A DNA stretch of 44,338 nucleotides from CAWHPS01 sp963831235. GTDB lineage: Bacteria > Fibrobacterota > OXYB2-FULL-49-7 > JAEUSG01. The notes beneath the pieces were generated by a model, which saw only the letters and a program-made list of their open reading frames with translations, ran no database searches and was not told the DNA's origin. The stretch lies in the NCBI GenBank assembly GCA_963831235.1, contig CAWHPS010000045.1:1-44338 (forward strand), written 5' to 3'. The translations under genes and the position numbers were made by a program. This document shows positions 32,740 to 40,645 of the stretch, piece by piece. Within the stretch, counting starts at the first letter, position 1. Every line of letters starts with the position of its first letter.

Positions 32740-33252
32740 ATGAAATCACAAGAGTTACTTGTTTCAATCGGGCTTCTTTCTAATGGGAAAAAGGCTTGGA
32801 ATTATTCATTAATGGCTAAATCTCTTAAGATCAGTCCCTCCACGCTTCATTCTTCCATAGCAGCCCTGGATTATGCAAGATTATTTGACTCTGAGAAGAA
32901 ATCTCTGATATTAGTATCTCTGCAGGAATTCCTTCTTCATGGGCTCAAATATGTTTTCCCTATCCGTCCCGGATCTGTTGTCAGGGGAGTCCCTACGATA
33001 TATTCCGCTCCTCTATTAAAGGCTAATTTCTCTCCTAATGGAGATCAATTTGTATGGCCTTCATCCAAAGGAGATATAAGAGGGCAATCCATAATTCCTA
33101 TACATGAAAAGATTCCAGAAATCTCTCTTCAAAATCCGTCCCTTTGGGAACTTTTCGCAGCCTTGGATGCTATTCGCATCGGCCGGGCTCGAGAACGCGA
33201 ACTCGGCATTCAAACCCTTCAATCTTACATTGAAAAATATGAACAATCATAA
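32740..33252 (+). CDS. HTH protein, AbiE-like antitoxin candidate
   Basis: The 170-residue protein has an N-terminal winged helix (NYSLMAKSLKISPSTLHSSI at about 22-41) and a C-terminal region with VRGVPTIYSAP and FAALDAIRIGRARERELG. This family is often found directly upstream of nucleotidyltransferase genes, as here, where the two overlap by 14 bp. By analogy with AbiEi it would repress the operon through the repeats at 32654-32711 and counter the nucleotidyltransferase. It is intact although its partner is frameshifted. The ribosome site is AAGGAGGTAAC. Confidence 0.65.
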   Translation: MKSQELLVSIGLLSNGKKAWNYSLMAKSLKISPSTLHSSIAALDYARLFDSEKKSLILVSLQEFLLHGLKYVFPIRPGSVVRGVPTIYSAPLLKANFSPNGDQFVWPSSKGDIRGQSIIPIHEKIPEISLQNPSLWELFAALDAIRIGRARERELGIQTLQSYIEKYEQS

Positions 33253-33929
33253 TCTGGACATGCTTGAAACCATTGCCATTGCCCTCGGCCCTATTAAGGA
33301 CAAAGTGGCATTTGTTGGTGGTACTACTTGCTCTCTCTATTCGCAGGATCAGGCGGCACCTCCTTTCAGGCCAACAGATGATGTTGACCTCGTTGTTGAA
33401 ATAGCACTCTACCCAGAATACAGCATTCTAGAAGAGGAATTAAGAGCAATTGGATTCTCTCAGGACATGACCGGCAGAACCAATATATGCACGAAACTCT
33501 ACCATGGAATAAAAGTTGATGTTATGCCCACAGAAGGGGGCTTCCTTGGAATGCGAACCCGTCTGGTTCAAAGAAGGCATGGAAAATACAATCCTGGTTT
33601 CTCTTCCCAAGGGAACACAGATCCGTATCTTTCCATTACCTTACTTTATAGCCATTAAATTTGAAGCCTTTTTTGATCGCGGTAAAAATGACTTTTACGG
33701 ATCACATGATTTTGAAGACATTGTAACAGTCCTTGCATACCGTAATTCATATGACGACTTATTTATTACTCCTGAGCCATTGCTCAAGGCATTCGCTGAA
33801 TATGCCCGGAGAATTATTTCTAATAAATCCCTCATGGAATATATTCAAGCCCATATTGACCCTACAGAGCCCGCTGCTTTATCCGACAATGTTTTCAACC
33901 TTTTTAACACCCTTGCGGTCTTGAAATAA
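33239..33929 (+). pseudogene. Nucleotidyltransferase (AbiEii/DUF6036-like), frameshifted
   Basis: The frame from 33239 gives MNNHNLDMLETIAIALG, the nucleotide-binding FVGGTTCSLY and the metal-binding DDVDLVVEI, then VDVMPTEGGFLGM. Near 33555 homology continues in another frame as WFKEGMENTILVSLPKG and FIAIKFEAFFDRGKNDFYGSHDFEDIVTVL to 33929. A one-base change accounts for it. Intact it would be about 230 residues. Family members inactivate tRNAs or nucleotides in abortive infection. Frameshift might be biological or a sequencing error. Confidence 0.75.
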
Positions 33930-34046
33930 TCCCAGATAGGGCAGGGGGGCTCTTTTGCTTGTCTGGATTCGAGTCGAAACAGGCTGTTCCCTGTCCATCC
34001 CAGCGCCCGTCTTTATAGGCAGCTAATTCATCCATGCCGTCCACCG

Positions 34047-34095
34047 CAATTGGAGCGACTTACAGGAGCGACCCCTAAATAACCGGCTGCCAGCC
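34047..34095 (+). repeat. GCGACT...GGAGCGACCC element plus CCGGCT hairpin, copy 1
   Basis: The element GGAGCGACT-TA-CAGGAGCGACCC is followed by CCGGCTGCCAGCCGG. Related copies are at 36264-36310 and 38479-38525 (plus strand) and 32140-32195 (minus strand). Each plus-strand copy stands directly before a structured leader, so it may be a promoter-proximal RNA element. Confidence 0.6.
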
Positions 34096-34167
34096 GGGTT
34101 CTGTTACTTTGTCATACCCCTTTAAGTTTTTTGTTTCGCCCTTTAAAAGGCATTCGCTCTCTTTGAC

Positions 34168-34289
34168 GAGTGCAAAACAGAAAATAATATTCCCAGCCGA
34201 GGTGCCCCGGCGCCGGTTCTCGTCACACGCGCGAGAACCTGTAATATTTTTTTCTGCCCCGTCCTTGATCGGCGGGTACATTTGCACTC
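34168..34289 (+). ncRNA. Structured RNA leader, copy E
   Basis: The outer stem GAGTGCAAA/TTTGCACTC is the longest in the family. Inside are an AATATT-containing second stem (AAAATAATATT with AATATTTTTT), GCCG/CGGC and GGTTCTCG/CGCGAGAACC with loop TCACACG. It is almost identical to copy F. The gene it should precede is missing: a 191-bp inverted-repeat element starts right after the Shine-Dalgarno. Confidence 0.72.
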
Positions 34290-34337
34290 TGTGAGAGCGA
34301 TACAGGGGGCGGAAACAATAAACTTAAAAGGAGTATA

Positions 34338-34528
34338 TGGGGTCACCCTCACGAAACGGATTTTAAAGCACGTTAAGATTCAAAAAAGGCCTTAAGCAAT
34401 CTAAAATGGCCATTTGATGGCTGCAAAGATATTATTTCCGGGCCGATTGAAAAATGGCGAATATTACTCAATTTAACTATTTTAAATATCTTAGCATACT
34501 ATTTATTCCGTTTCGTGAGGGGACCCCA
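34338..34528. mobile_element. MITE-like 191-bp element
   Basis: Terminal inverted repeats (left arm begins TGGGGTCACCCTCACGAAAC, right arm ends GTGAGGGGACCCCA) of about 22 bp with one indel flank an AT-rich non-coding interior. It begins three bases after AAAAGGAG of leader E, where copy F has its SpoVG-like start. No transposase inside. Confidence 0.75.
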
Positions 34529-34591
34529 TCTTGTTCCCTGTAATACCCGCATCGGAAGATTTCCGCAAAACATCGGAAGATTATCGGAAGA

Positions 34592-36130
34592 TTATGATCG
34601 TGCCTCTTTGATTTGGAACCGAGTACTTCTTCCACTCCCAATTCGCTCTAGCAACCCAGCTGTAACAAGGTCTAGTAGATCACGATTGGCAGTATCATAG
34701 GTGATACCAAGCTTCTTTCGGCACCAACCGCTGGTCACGGTGCCGTTTTCCTGAACACGGCGTATTATACTTTTCTGTCGTTTGTTTAACCTGGCTTCCA
34801 TTGCCGGTGTTATGGGCCCGGTAACATTGGAAGGAGGTTTTATTCTATCATAATTTCCTGATGGACCTGGAAGCGTTACAATAAAGAAACCATCCTGCTG
34901 ATCAATTGTCGGCTTATCAAGACCATGATTGAGCATCGCGTCGTGCATGCGGGCGAAACCGCTGCCACGTTGCTCCATTTTGTCTAGAACAGCGAGGGTC
35001 TGGGCAATAAGAGGATTACGCGAACATGGCCGATAACCTCCCTTACGTAGCTTGGCAAGCGTGAGAGGTTTGGGTGGATACCCTGGACTGGCAATTTCGA
35101 TACGGTTGCTGAAAATACGCACAAATACCTTCCGCGAGGCGTCATCATAGATACGATGGGCAACGGCATTGAGCAGGGCTTCTCTGAGTGCAGCAACAGG
35201 ATATTCATCGAGACGAACGTTATTGAGTCCTACAACTCGGCGGGGATGAAAAGTATGTTCGTCGATGAACTTGAGTACCTGATCCAACGCATAAGGTAAA
35301 GGACTATTTACATTGAGTTGATCCTTTGGTTGTCCTGTGATTCGTATATTATCATAGGCATCAACGAGGATCTCGCACTGTGGAAAACGGTGTGCAGGAT
35401 GGGAACCGAAAAGGATAAAGGCCGCTGCTGTTGCATAATATACATTTTCTTTATCGCTTCGTATGGCAAGGCCGCAGGCATGAAGAGTCACCTCATTTGA
35501 GTATTTGTTTGGTTTCTTATCTATCTGGGCGGTCTGTTGTCTGAAAGACTCAATGAGGCTTTTTTCCAGAGTTTTTACGTCCACATCACGCAGCACAGCG
35601 GTTTCAAAAGCTGATGCCGCTTCGATCAGATGTTCTCCCTCGCTGACCTCAGCTGAAGTGGCCTTTATTCCAAATTCATCCTCCAGGGTACGCATGAGCG
35701 TCCTGAGAATTTCAGGTTTAAGGTCTTCACGGTCATGAAAGCGTTTGTAGGTATGGCCCGCCTTTTTGACTTCACTTATCAGATCAAGGGTTTCTGGTAG
35801 TCTGGCGCCATCTTCTTTGCCCTTTAGAAAGACAATGGTCGGGAGCTTCATCTTTTGCGCAAGACGATACTCGTGGTGCATGGCCGAAAGATCACCATCC
35901 GGCTGGCCATATTCCTTGGCTATCAACAGGACATAGATGGAACAACTGCGGAGGGAATCGAGGTAGGGTTTTGAAGCTGGACGCGCTGGTGCTGGTTCTT
36001 TTTCGAATAGAACCGGAATGCAATGGTGTAGTAAAAAAGGATCGGTTGCTATAAGATGGGCTACAGCTGCTCGTTCCAGTTCAAGTTCTTTCTGTACGGA
36101 ACTAACGAAAACTCGTTTTTTATCAGCCAT
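34592..36130 (-). CDS. DUF4062 - GHKL ATPase - winged-helix fusion protein
   Basis: The 512-residue protein opens with a DUF4062 domain (KKRVFVSSVQKELELERAAV, residues 1-110), a TIR-like signalling domain. It then has a RecG-like/HATPase_c_4 ATP-binding domain (VVGLNNVRLDEYPVAALREA with ALLNAVAHR, then GSGFARMHDAM, about 290-400) and a C-terminal winged helix (SGWCRKKLGITYDTANRDL). DUF4062 proteins are often found in defence and signalling loci. It is transcribed against the neighbouring small genes, and lies between RNA leaders E and F, so it may have arrived by transfer. Substrate unknown. Confidence 0.82.
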   Translation of the reverse strand: MADKKRVFVSSVQKELELERAAVAHLIATDPFLLHHCIPVLFEKEPAPARPASKPYLDSLRSCSIYVLLIAKEYGQPDGDLSAMHHEYRLAQKMKLPTIVFLKGKEDGARLPETLDLISEVKKAGHTYKRFHDREDLKPEILRTLMRTLEDEFGIKATSAEVSEGEHLIEAASAFETAVLRDVDVKTLEKSLIESFRQQTAQIDKKPNKYSNEVTLHACGLAIRSDKENVYYATAAAFILFGSHPAHRFPQCEILVDAYDNIRITGQPKDQLNVNSPLPYALDQVLKFIDEHTFHPRRVVGLNNVRLDEYPVAALREALLNAVAHRIYDDASRKVFVRIFSNRIEIASPGYPPKPLTLAKLRKGGYRPCSRNPLIAQTLAVLDKMEQRGSGFARMHDAMLNHGLDKPTIDQQDGFFIVTLPGPSGNYDRIKPPSNVTGPITPAMEARLNKRQKSIIRRVQENGTVTSGWCRKKLGITYDTANRDLLDLVTAGLLERIGSGRSTRFQIKEARS

Positions 36131-36263
36131 CTTTTAATTTTCCAGAATTAAGCTATGTAACGCTCTTAAGTATATCATTTTTTTAGTTTGCTATCAAGTT
36201 TTTCTTAACCCTGAGAAGCCGAATTTCCAAAACCCCTTCTTTCTTCAGGTGGCAGATACGGAA

Positions 36264-36310
36264 ATCAATTGGAGCGACTCACGGGAGCGACCCAAGATAA
36301 CCCGGCTTTC
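36264..36310 (+). repeat. GCGACTC...GGAGCGACCC element plus CCGGCT hairpin, copy 2
   Basis: The same element as at 34047, here GCGACTCACGGGAGCGACCC, followed by CGGCTTTCAGCCG. It stands about 85 bases upstream of RNA leader F. Confidence 0.6.
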
Positions 36311-36393
36311 AGCCGACGGCCGGTTCTGTGACTTGGTTATACTCCTTTTAACTTTATTGTTTCGCCCTTTAAAGGCCATTCGCTCTCTTTGAC

Positions 36394-36514
36394 GAGTGCA
36401 AAACAGAAAATAATATTACCGCCGAGGTGCCCCGGCGCCGGTTCTCGTCACACGCGCGAGAACCTGTAATATTTTTTTCTGCCCCGTCCTTGATCGGCGG
36501 GTACATTTGCACTC
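36394..36514 (+). ncRNA. Structured RNA leader, copy F
   Basis: It is nearly identical to copy E over about 230 bases, with GAGTGCAAA/TTTGCACTC as outer stem. It precedes the second SpoVG-like gene by about 50 bases, with AAAAGGAGATATC as ribosome site. Confidence 0.72.
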
Positions 36515-36566
36515 TGTGAGAGCGATACAGGGGGCGGAAACAATAAACTTAAAAGGAGATATCAAA

Positions 36567-36836
36567 ATGACAATCACAGAAACAAGAATCCGGCCCAGTG
36601 AGGAAATGGGCAAAGTAGCTGATGCTGACGTAACCTTGGACTATTCCCTGGTTATCCGAGGCTTAAGCATACGCAAGAACGCCAAGGGCATCCTGCACGT
36701 TGATTTCCCTCACTGGAAGCGTTACGATGGCGCAAGAACAGAGATCGTCTATCCTATCGTGCCTTATGTCCGCAGCTTGATTTCCAACTTCATCCTTAAG
36801 GATTACGAAAGGACGTTTGAAACTGTCTATAACTGA
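36567..36836 (+). CDS. SpoVG-domain protein 2
   Basis: The 89-residue protein matches the SpoVG fold: ITETRIRPSEEMGKVADADV, YSLVIRGLSIRKNAKGILHVDFP and TEIVYPIVPYVRSLISNFIL. It is divergent from the SpoVG-like protein at 31518, but both follow members of the same structured RNA family. Predicted nucleic-acid-binding regulator. A terminator follows at 36850. Confidence 0.75.
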   Translation: MTITETRIRPSEEMGKVADADVTLDYSLVIRGLSIRKNAKGILHVDFPHWKRYDGARTEIVYPIVPYVRSLISNFILKDYERTFETVYN

Positions 36837-36849
36837 AACTTAAAATTAT

Positions 36850-36888
36850 GAGCTATAAGACCTTAAAGTTGTCTTATAGCTCCTTTTC
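36850..36888 (+). terminator. Rho-independent terminator
   Basis: GAGCTATAAGAC pairs with GTCTTATAGCTC, followed by CTTTT. Confidence 0.9.
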
Positions 36889-36918
36889 CTTATACCATTA
36901 ATAACAAGGACTTACGTA

Positions 36919-37479
36919 ATGGATACTAATTATATGATTCAAGAAGGCATAGCCGAAAATAATAGCGCTTCTCAAACCCCCGTGCGCATCAATGATGATA
37001 ACGCAGCAGAAAAAACACTGGCCCAAATCAACGCAATTGAATCTGAAAACGACAGAATGAGAGCCATCAATGCACTTTACAAAAAGTATGGTCCTGAATT
37101 CCACAATCACATAGAGCTTTTGGAAAATGAAAAAAGGAAGATTGAAAACAATTTCCGCTTCTCATGCTCTAAAAAGCCTTTCCCTCACTACTGCTTTGCA
37201 AATAACAACAGCAATAAATCCCGCTTGGAAAAGAAACTTCAGGAAATTATCCGTAGAGAAAGCACTTTTAAAGCCAAAGGTAATGAAGAAATAATCCAAG
37301 GAGACATTCGGATTATCTTCAATATCCAAGAGAATCGGACTCAAATCTTCTTTCCAGGCAAACCGGACGAAACAACACGCGGAAGCCTCAAATCAAACGG
37401 TTTCAGGTGGGCACCTTCAAGCAGATGCTGGCAGGCCTATTATAACAACCGTTCAAAGGCTTTTGCGAAAACTTTATAA
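36919..37479 (+). CDS. Unknown plasmid-type protein
   Basis: The 186-residue protein has a helical N-terminal half and a C-terminal domain IFFPGKPDETTRGSLKSNGF followed by RWAPSSRCWQAYYNNR. This C-terminal module is known at the ends of many plasmid and phage proteins, often after DUF3560. Here it stands with an unrelated N-terminus. Function unknown; ribosome site AACAAGGACTTACGTA is modest. Confidence 0.65.
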   Translation: MDTNYMIQEGIAENNSASQTPVRINDDNAAEKTLAQINAIESENDRMRAINALYKKYGPEFHNHIELLENEKRKIENNFRFSCSKKPFPHYCFANNNSNKSRLEKKLQEIIRRESTFKAKGNEEIIQGDIRIIFNIQENRTQIFFPGKPDETTRGSLKSNGFRWAPSSRCWQAYYNNRSKAFAKTL

Positions 37480-37529
37480 AAGGATAAATGGCGTTGAGGC
37501 TTCGAGTATAAATTAATGATTGCTATTCA

Positions 37530-37544
37530 TAGCATATAATGCTA
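37530..37544. promoter_or_regulatory. Palindromic operator upstream of toxin-antitoxin pair
   Basis: TAGCAT-ATA-ATGCTA is a perfect palindrome overlapping a TATAAT-like -10 box, 22 bases before the toxin start. Likely bound by the HTH antitoxin. Confidence 0.6.
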
Positions 37545-37565
37545 TATTAATAGAAAGGAATTACA

Positions 37566-37949
37566 ATGAATACTGTCCGAGCTTTTCTAACAAAACGTTT
37601 TTCAAAAGAACTTATAAGAGAAAGGATTCCACGAAGCATATTTAGCAAGGCTATTAAAGAAATTATCAATGGGTTAAGTGATTCGTTAGGCCATAAGCTC
37701 CACAAAAAGAGAATTGCTGGTTTAGGGAGAGGAAAAAGAGGCGGTTATAGAAGCATATCTTATTATAGATCAAATGACCTTATCATCTTCATTTATCTTT
37801 ATGCGAAGAATGAAAAAGAATCTCTCGATACCAATGAGATGAAGGAATTAATATTAATTTCGAGAGAATATGATAAGTTAGATGCATTTAAAACGGATAG
37901 CCTGGTAAATAATGGATTTCTTGTAAATTTCGACTATAACATTGACTGA
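37566..37949 (+). CDS. HigB2/RelE-superfamily toxin
   Basis: The 127-residue protein contains AGLGRGKRGGYRSISYYRSNDLIIFIYLYAKNEK without its usual interruption: the GRGKRGGYR and FIYLYAKNEKE segments are the hallmark of type II RelE/HigB2 toxins. The toxin precedes the antitoxin by 11 bp. AGAAAGGAATTAC is the ribosome site. Predicted mRNA interferase. Confidence 0.82.
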   Translation: MNTVRAFLTKRFSKELIRERIPRSIFSKAIKEIINGLSDSLGHKLHKKRIAGLGRGKRGGYRSISYYRSNDLIIFIYLYAKNEKESLDTNEMKELILISREYDKLDAFKTDSLVNNGFLVNFDYNID

Positions 37950-37960
37950 AAGGAAGAGAT

Positions 37961-38281
37961 ATGAGAAAAAGGGACAAACTATCATTATCGGCCACGATAC
38001 GTGAAGCAATAAGCGACTTAGGCCATGTACAGAACGTTAAAGAAACGCTTAGGGAATTTGATAAGCTCCAATATATAAAACCAAAGCCCTATACAAGGCA
38101 TGGCATTGTATCTTTAAGAAAAGATAAGATGCACATGAGCCAAGCAGTATTTGCGGAAGTATGTAATGCCAAATTATCGACAGTACAGAAATGGGAGAGA
38201 GGCATAACAAAGCCAACCCCCCCTGTTTTCAGATTATTTCAATTGATTGAACGGAATGCTTTGGAGCTGATAAACCGATAA
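37961..38281 (+). CDS. XRE-family antitoxin (HigA2/NadS-like)
   Basis: The 106-residue protein has an HTH at its C-terminus: MSQAVFAEVCNAKLSTVQKW followed by ERGITKPTPPVFRL, typical of antitoxins that partner HigB2 toxins. The N-terminal part (TIREAISDLGHVQNVKETL) would wrap the toxin. AAAGGAAGAG is the ribosome site. Confidence 0.85.
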   Translation: MRKRDKLSLSATIREAISDLGHVQNVKETLREFDKLQYIKPKPYTRHGIVSLRKDKMHMSQAVFAEVCNAKLSTVQKWERGITKPTPPVFRLFQLIERNALELINR

Positions 38282-38523
38282 AGGAAACCGGGCACAGGGG
38301 GCTTCTCCGTTCAGCCCCCTCAAAGAGCCTGTTTAAAGAGTCCTTCCCTGGCGCCGACCGGCTACAAAAAGGGTGGTGGCGTTCCGCTCACTTTTGCATA
38401 TTACAACGGCCCAGCCAAGTGTTCCATGATAAAACTTTAAACCTCAAAGCCTACAGTCTAACCGTCGAATAACCAAATAAGCGACTCGCGGGAGCCGCCC
38501 ATAATAAACCGGCTCTCAGCCGG
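38282..38523. other. Intergenic stretch with GCGACTC element, copy 3
   Basis: No gene. Bases 38479-38500 are GCGACTCGCGGGAGCCGCCC and 38509-38523 the CCGGCT/AGCCGG hairpin, the same element as at 34047 and 36264. Confidence 0.5.
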
Positions 38524-38639
38524 GATTTTTCCTTATAAAAGGTAACTCATCTGTCAACACTTCAGGCCGCGCTTTGCTTGCCTTACGCCGCTTACGCGGA
38601 CAATTGACAGACGAGTTATGTAATCTTTACGGAAAAATC
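38524..38639 (+). ncRNA. Structured 5' leader of the DUF932 gene
   Basis: The outer stem GATTTTTCC/GGAAAAATC encloses a 15-bp stem TAACTCATCTGTCAA / TTGACAGACGAGTTA (one mismatch) and an inner GC-rich loop. A further hairpin AGATAAGG/CCTTATCT lies at 38648-38672. It shares its upstream element and place with leaders E and F but not their core sequence. Confidence 0.5.
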
Positions 38640-38700
38640 TTTTTGAAAGATAAGGTCAAATCGGCCTTATCTAAATAACATTTATTTTAGGAGGTATCAA

Positions 38701-38752
38701 ATGGCACATCAACTGACACAGAATGCAAACGGACAATACGAATTCGCGTACT
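38701..38752 (+). pseudogene. DUF932 protein, 5' exon
   Basis: The ATG follows TTAGGAGGTATCAA. The first 17 codons, MAHQLTQNANGQYEFAY, match the start of DUF932 (phage/plasmid-like, TIGR03299) proteins. The frame is then broken by the intron-like insertion at 38753. Confidence 0.65.
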
Positions 38753-39620
38753 GTGGGAAGGAGCAGCCGACAAGGCTGCAATCTAACTGGTGAAAGTCCA
38801 GTCGTGTTAGTCGCCCATGTCGAACACGTAGTGATGCCACACCCCAGTGCAGGTAACCATCTGGGGATTGCGTGGTGTAAACGGCCTGGCCGCCCAGCTT
38901 GAATAAAGCTGCGGTGGGAGCAACCTGGAGGTCTAGCGAGTGTAGAAGCTTGAAGATAATCGAATGATTGCAGCCCCGAAATAGGCGTCCATGCTGAAGT
39001 TGCATAGCATGGAGAAGTTTAGTGCGCTGAACGTCTTTCCCATAACGTGAAGCCGACACGCTTTTTGCGAAGAAGTGGGTAAATGCAGCAGAGAGGCACT
39101 ACGGGGTACGGATCCATGCGACTACACAAAGATTGCAGAAATAATGTCGGGAAGGTCTCATGTTCAGCAGGGGCAGCAGCAACCTGCAAAGACCATCCTT
39201 ATATGAAAAAGAGGATGGAGAACAAGAGATTGGCGCATGAGCCAATATGAGCTACGAAAGGAAGGTAACTCTTCCATAGCAAAGGGGCTCTGGGCACTTG
39301 GCGGTCACTGATACTTATTTGATGTCCAGACACAGTGCTGGATAAACATCGAATAAGTTAAGTGGCGAGGAATTAAGTAAACCATAGATGACTTGGTGCA
39401 TGTGGGCTTGCACTTAAGCCAAGTTTAAGTTGGGAAGGCTTATTTCCAGAAAATTACGTAGAGCCAAGGTCAGAACCGGATTCGGGAAAACCGACCGTCC
39501 GGGATCGCAGGGAGGCTTTGTGGAACGTGACTATGGGAGTCGTGCTGAGGCCCACAGCGAAAGTTTGTGGAATTGCCAACGAACCCTAATGTGCGCGCAT
39601 ACAATTTCTATCCCGACGAA
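38753..39620 (+). other. Probable ORF-less group II intron in the DUF932 gene
   Basis: The insertion begins GTGGG and is rich in structure, with the GGTGAAAGTCC-type segment of group II domain I (CTGGTGAAAGTCCAG at about 38791). The exon's last six bases CGTACT (IBS1) can pair with GGTACG at about 39108 (EBS1), which fixes the 5' splice site. No reverse transcriptase is encoded. I could not identify a convincing domain V, and no 3' site ending in AY restores the frame exactly, so the 3' end (about 39610-39625) and the class are uncertain; it may be degenerate. Confidence 0.5.
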
Positions 39621-39807
39621 GCCCTGGCATGGGTTGGGACAAGAGCTTAAAGGGCCTGTATCAAGTGCAGACGCAATTGCAGCTGCCAATCTCGGGTGGT
39701 CGGTGAGTAAACGCGAGCTAATCACTTTAGACGGCATTCCATGCGGTGATTATGTGGGAGTAGTTCGGGATGATAACAGCAAAGTCTTGTCTGTTGGGCA
39801 AAATTAA
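39621..39807 (+). pseudogene. DUF932 protein, 3' exon, truncated
   Basis: Homology resumes as TKPWHGLGQELKGPVSSADA and continues AIAAANLGWSVSKRELITLDG and GVVRDDNSKVLSVG, the order expected in DUF932 proteins, which usually reach about 300 residues. It stops at 39807 just before the Tn3-type inverted repeat, so the rest of the gene was separated by that insertion. Confidence 0.7.
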
Positions 39808-39859
39808 ATATTTAGGGCAAATCTGTCGTAGAAATTGACATAATGGCGGGTATTATTTG

Positions 39860-40501
39860 CTAAATTCCTGCGTTCCTGGGTTGTTTTAGTCTTTTTAACC
39901 CATTTTTTGCTATCCAATTGAAAAGATTCGCATCGGTAGTGCCATATCGGCTGGCAATAAATCTTTGAGTCGAGCCGTTTGCCAAGAGAGCCTCGATTTC
40001 CGGTCGGAATTTGTCCAATTTGCTTTTCCCTGGCCCAGGAGGTCTCCCCAGCTTTAAACCTGAAGCTTTCCTAACCATCAGTGCTTCTTTTGTGCGTTTG
40101 GAAATAAGGTCTCGTTCTATTTCCGCAGCCATAGAGAAGGCCATAGCAATTATTTTGCTCTGGATGCTGTGATCAAGTTGCCAATTTCCTTTAACGGAGT
40201 AGATGCTGATTCCTTTCTGGGTTGCAATGGAGAGAATCTCCATACACTCCAGCATACTTCTACCCAGACGCGAAAGTTCGCTGACAAGGATATTGTCCCC
40301 ATTGCCGGAAGATTCAAGAATCTCGGCAATTTTTCTTTTACGCCAAGATATTTTCCCTGACAATTTTTCTTCGATGAAATGAACTTTGCCGAGGTTTTTT
40401 TCGTTAGCGAGTTTTAAGATTTCAGCTTTATTTTTGTTAATATCCTGATCAATCGTTGAGACTCGGAGGTAGGCAGTTGTCTTATGCGGTTTTTGTGGCA
40501 T
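39860..40501 (-). CDS. Serine resolvase (TnpR-like)
   Basis: The 213-residue recombinase has the N-terminal catalytic domain TAYLRVSTIDQD with the nucleophile Ser, VSELSRLGRSMLECMEIL, and AMAFSMAAEIERDLISKRTKEAL, then a C-terminal HTH (GSTQRFIASRYGTTDANLFN). It resolves Tn3 cointegrates at the res site. It is intact although the transposase is not, so it could still act on copies elsewhere. Confidence 0.93.
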   Translation of the reverse strand: MPQKPHKTTAYLRVSTIDQDINKNKAEILKLANEKNLGKVHFIEEKLSGKISWRKRKIAEILESSGNGDNILVSELSRLGRSMLECMEILSIATQKGISIYSVKGNWQLDHSIQSKIIAMAFSMAAEIERDLISKRTKEALMVRKASGLKLGRPPGPGKSKLDKFRPEIEALLANGSTQRFIASRYGTTDANLFNWIAKNGLKRLKQPRNAGI

Positions 40502-40645
40502 TTTTATGCTTTTCGTAAGATTTTCGATAAAAACATGAAAAAGGCACTTTTTATATATGGAATATTATTCAAATATAACTATTTTTCATCGAAATAGTTA
40601 TATAGAATAATCGAACGTTTTCACAATAGGTTTTAAGCTGGACAA
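40502..40645. promoter_or_regulatory. Probable res site
   Basis: The gap between divergent resolvase and transposase genes holds AACTATTTTTCATCGAAATAGTT (arms AACTATTT/AAATAGTT) and related TTTTCGAT/ATCGAACG pieces, as expected for resolvase-binding subsites. Confidence 0.55.

Noticed and set aside
38709..39059. Minus-strand frame inside the intron-like insert
   Set aside because: It overlaps the ribozyme-like structure, has no ribosome site and no recognisable protein features; it is not an intron-encoded protein.
38753..39620. Group I intron
   Set aside because: No P7/P3-type conserved core was found, while the GGTGAAAGTCC segment and EBS1/IBS1 pairing favour group II.
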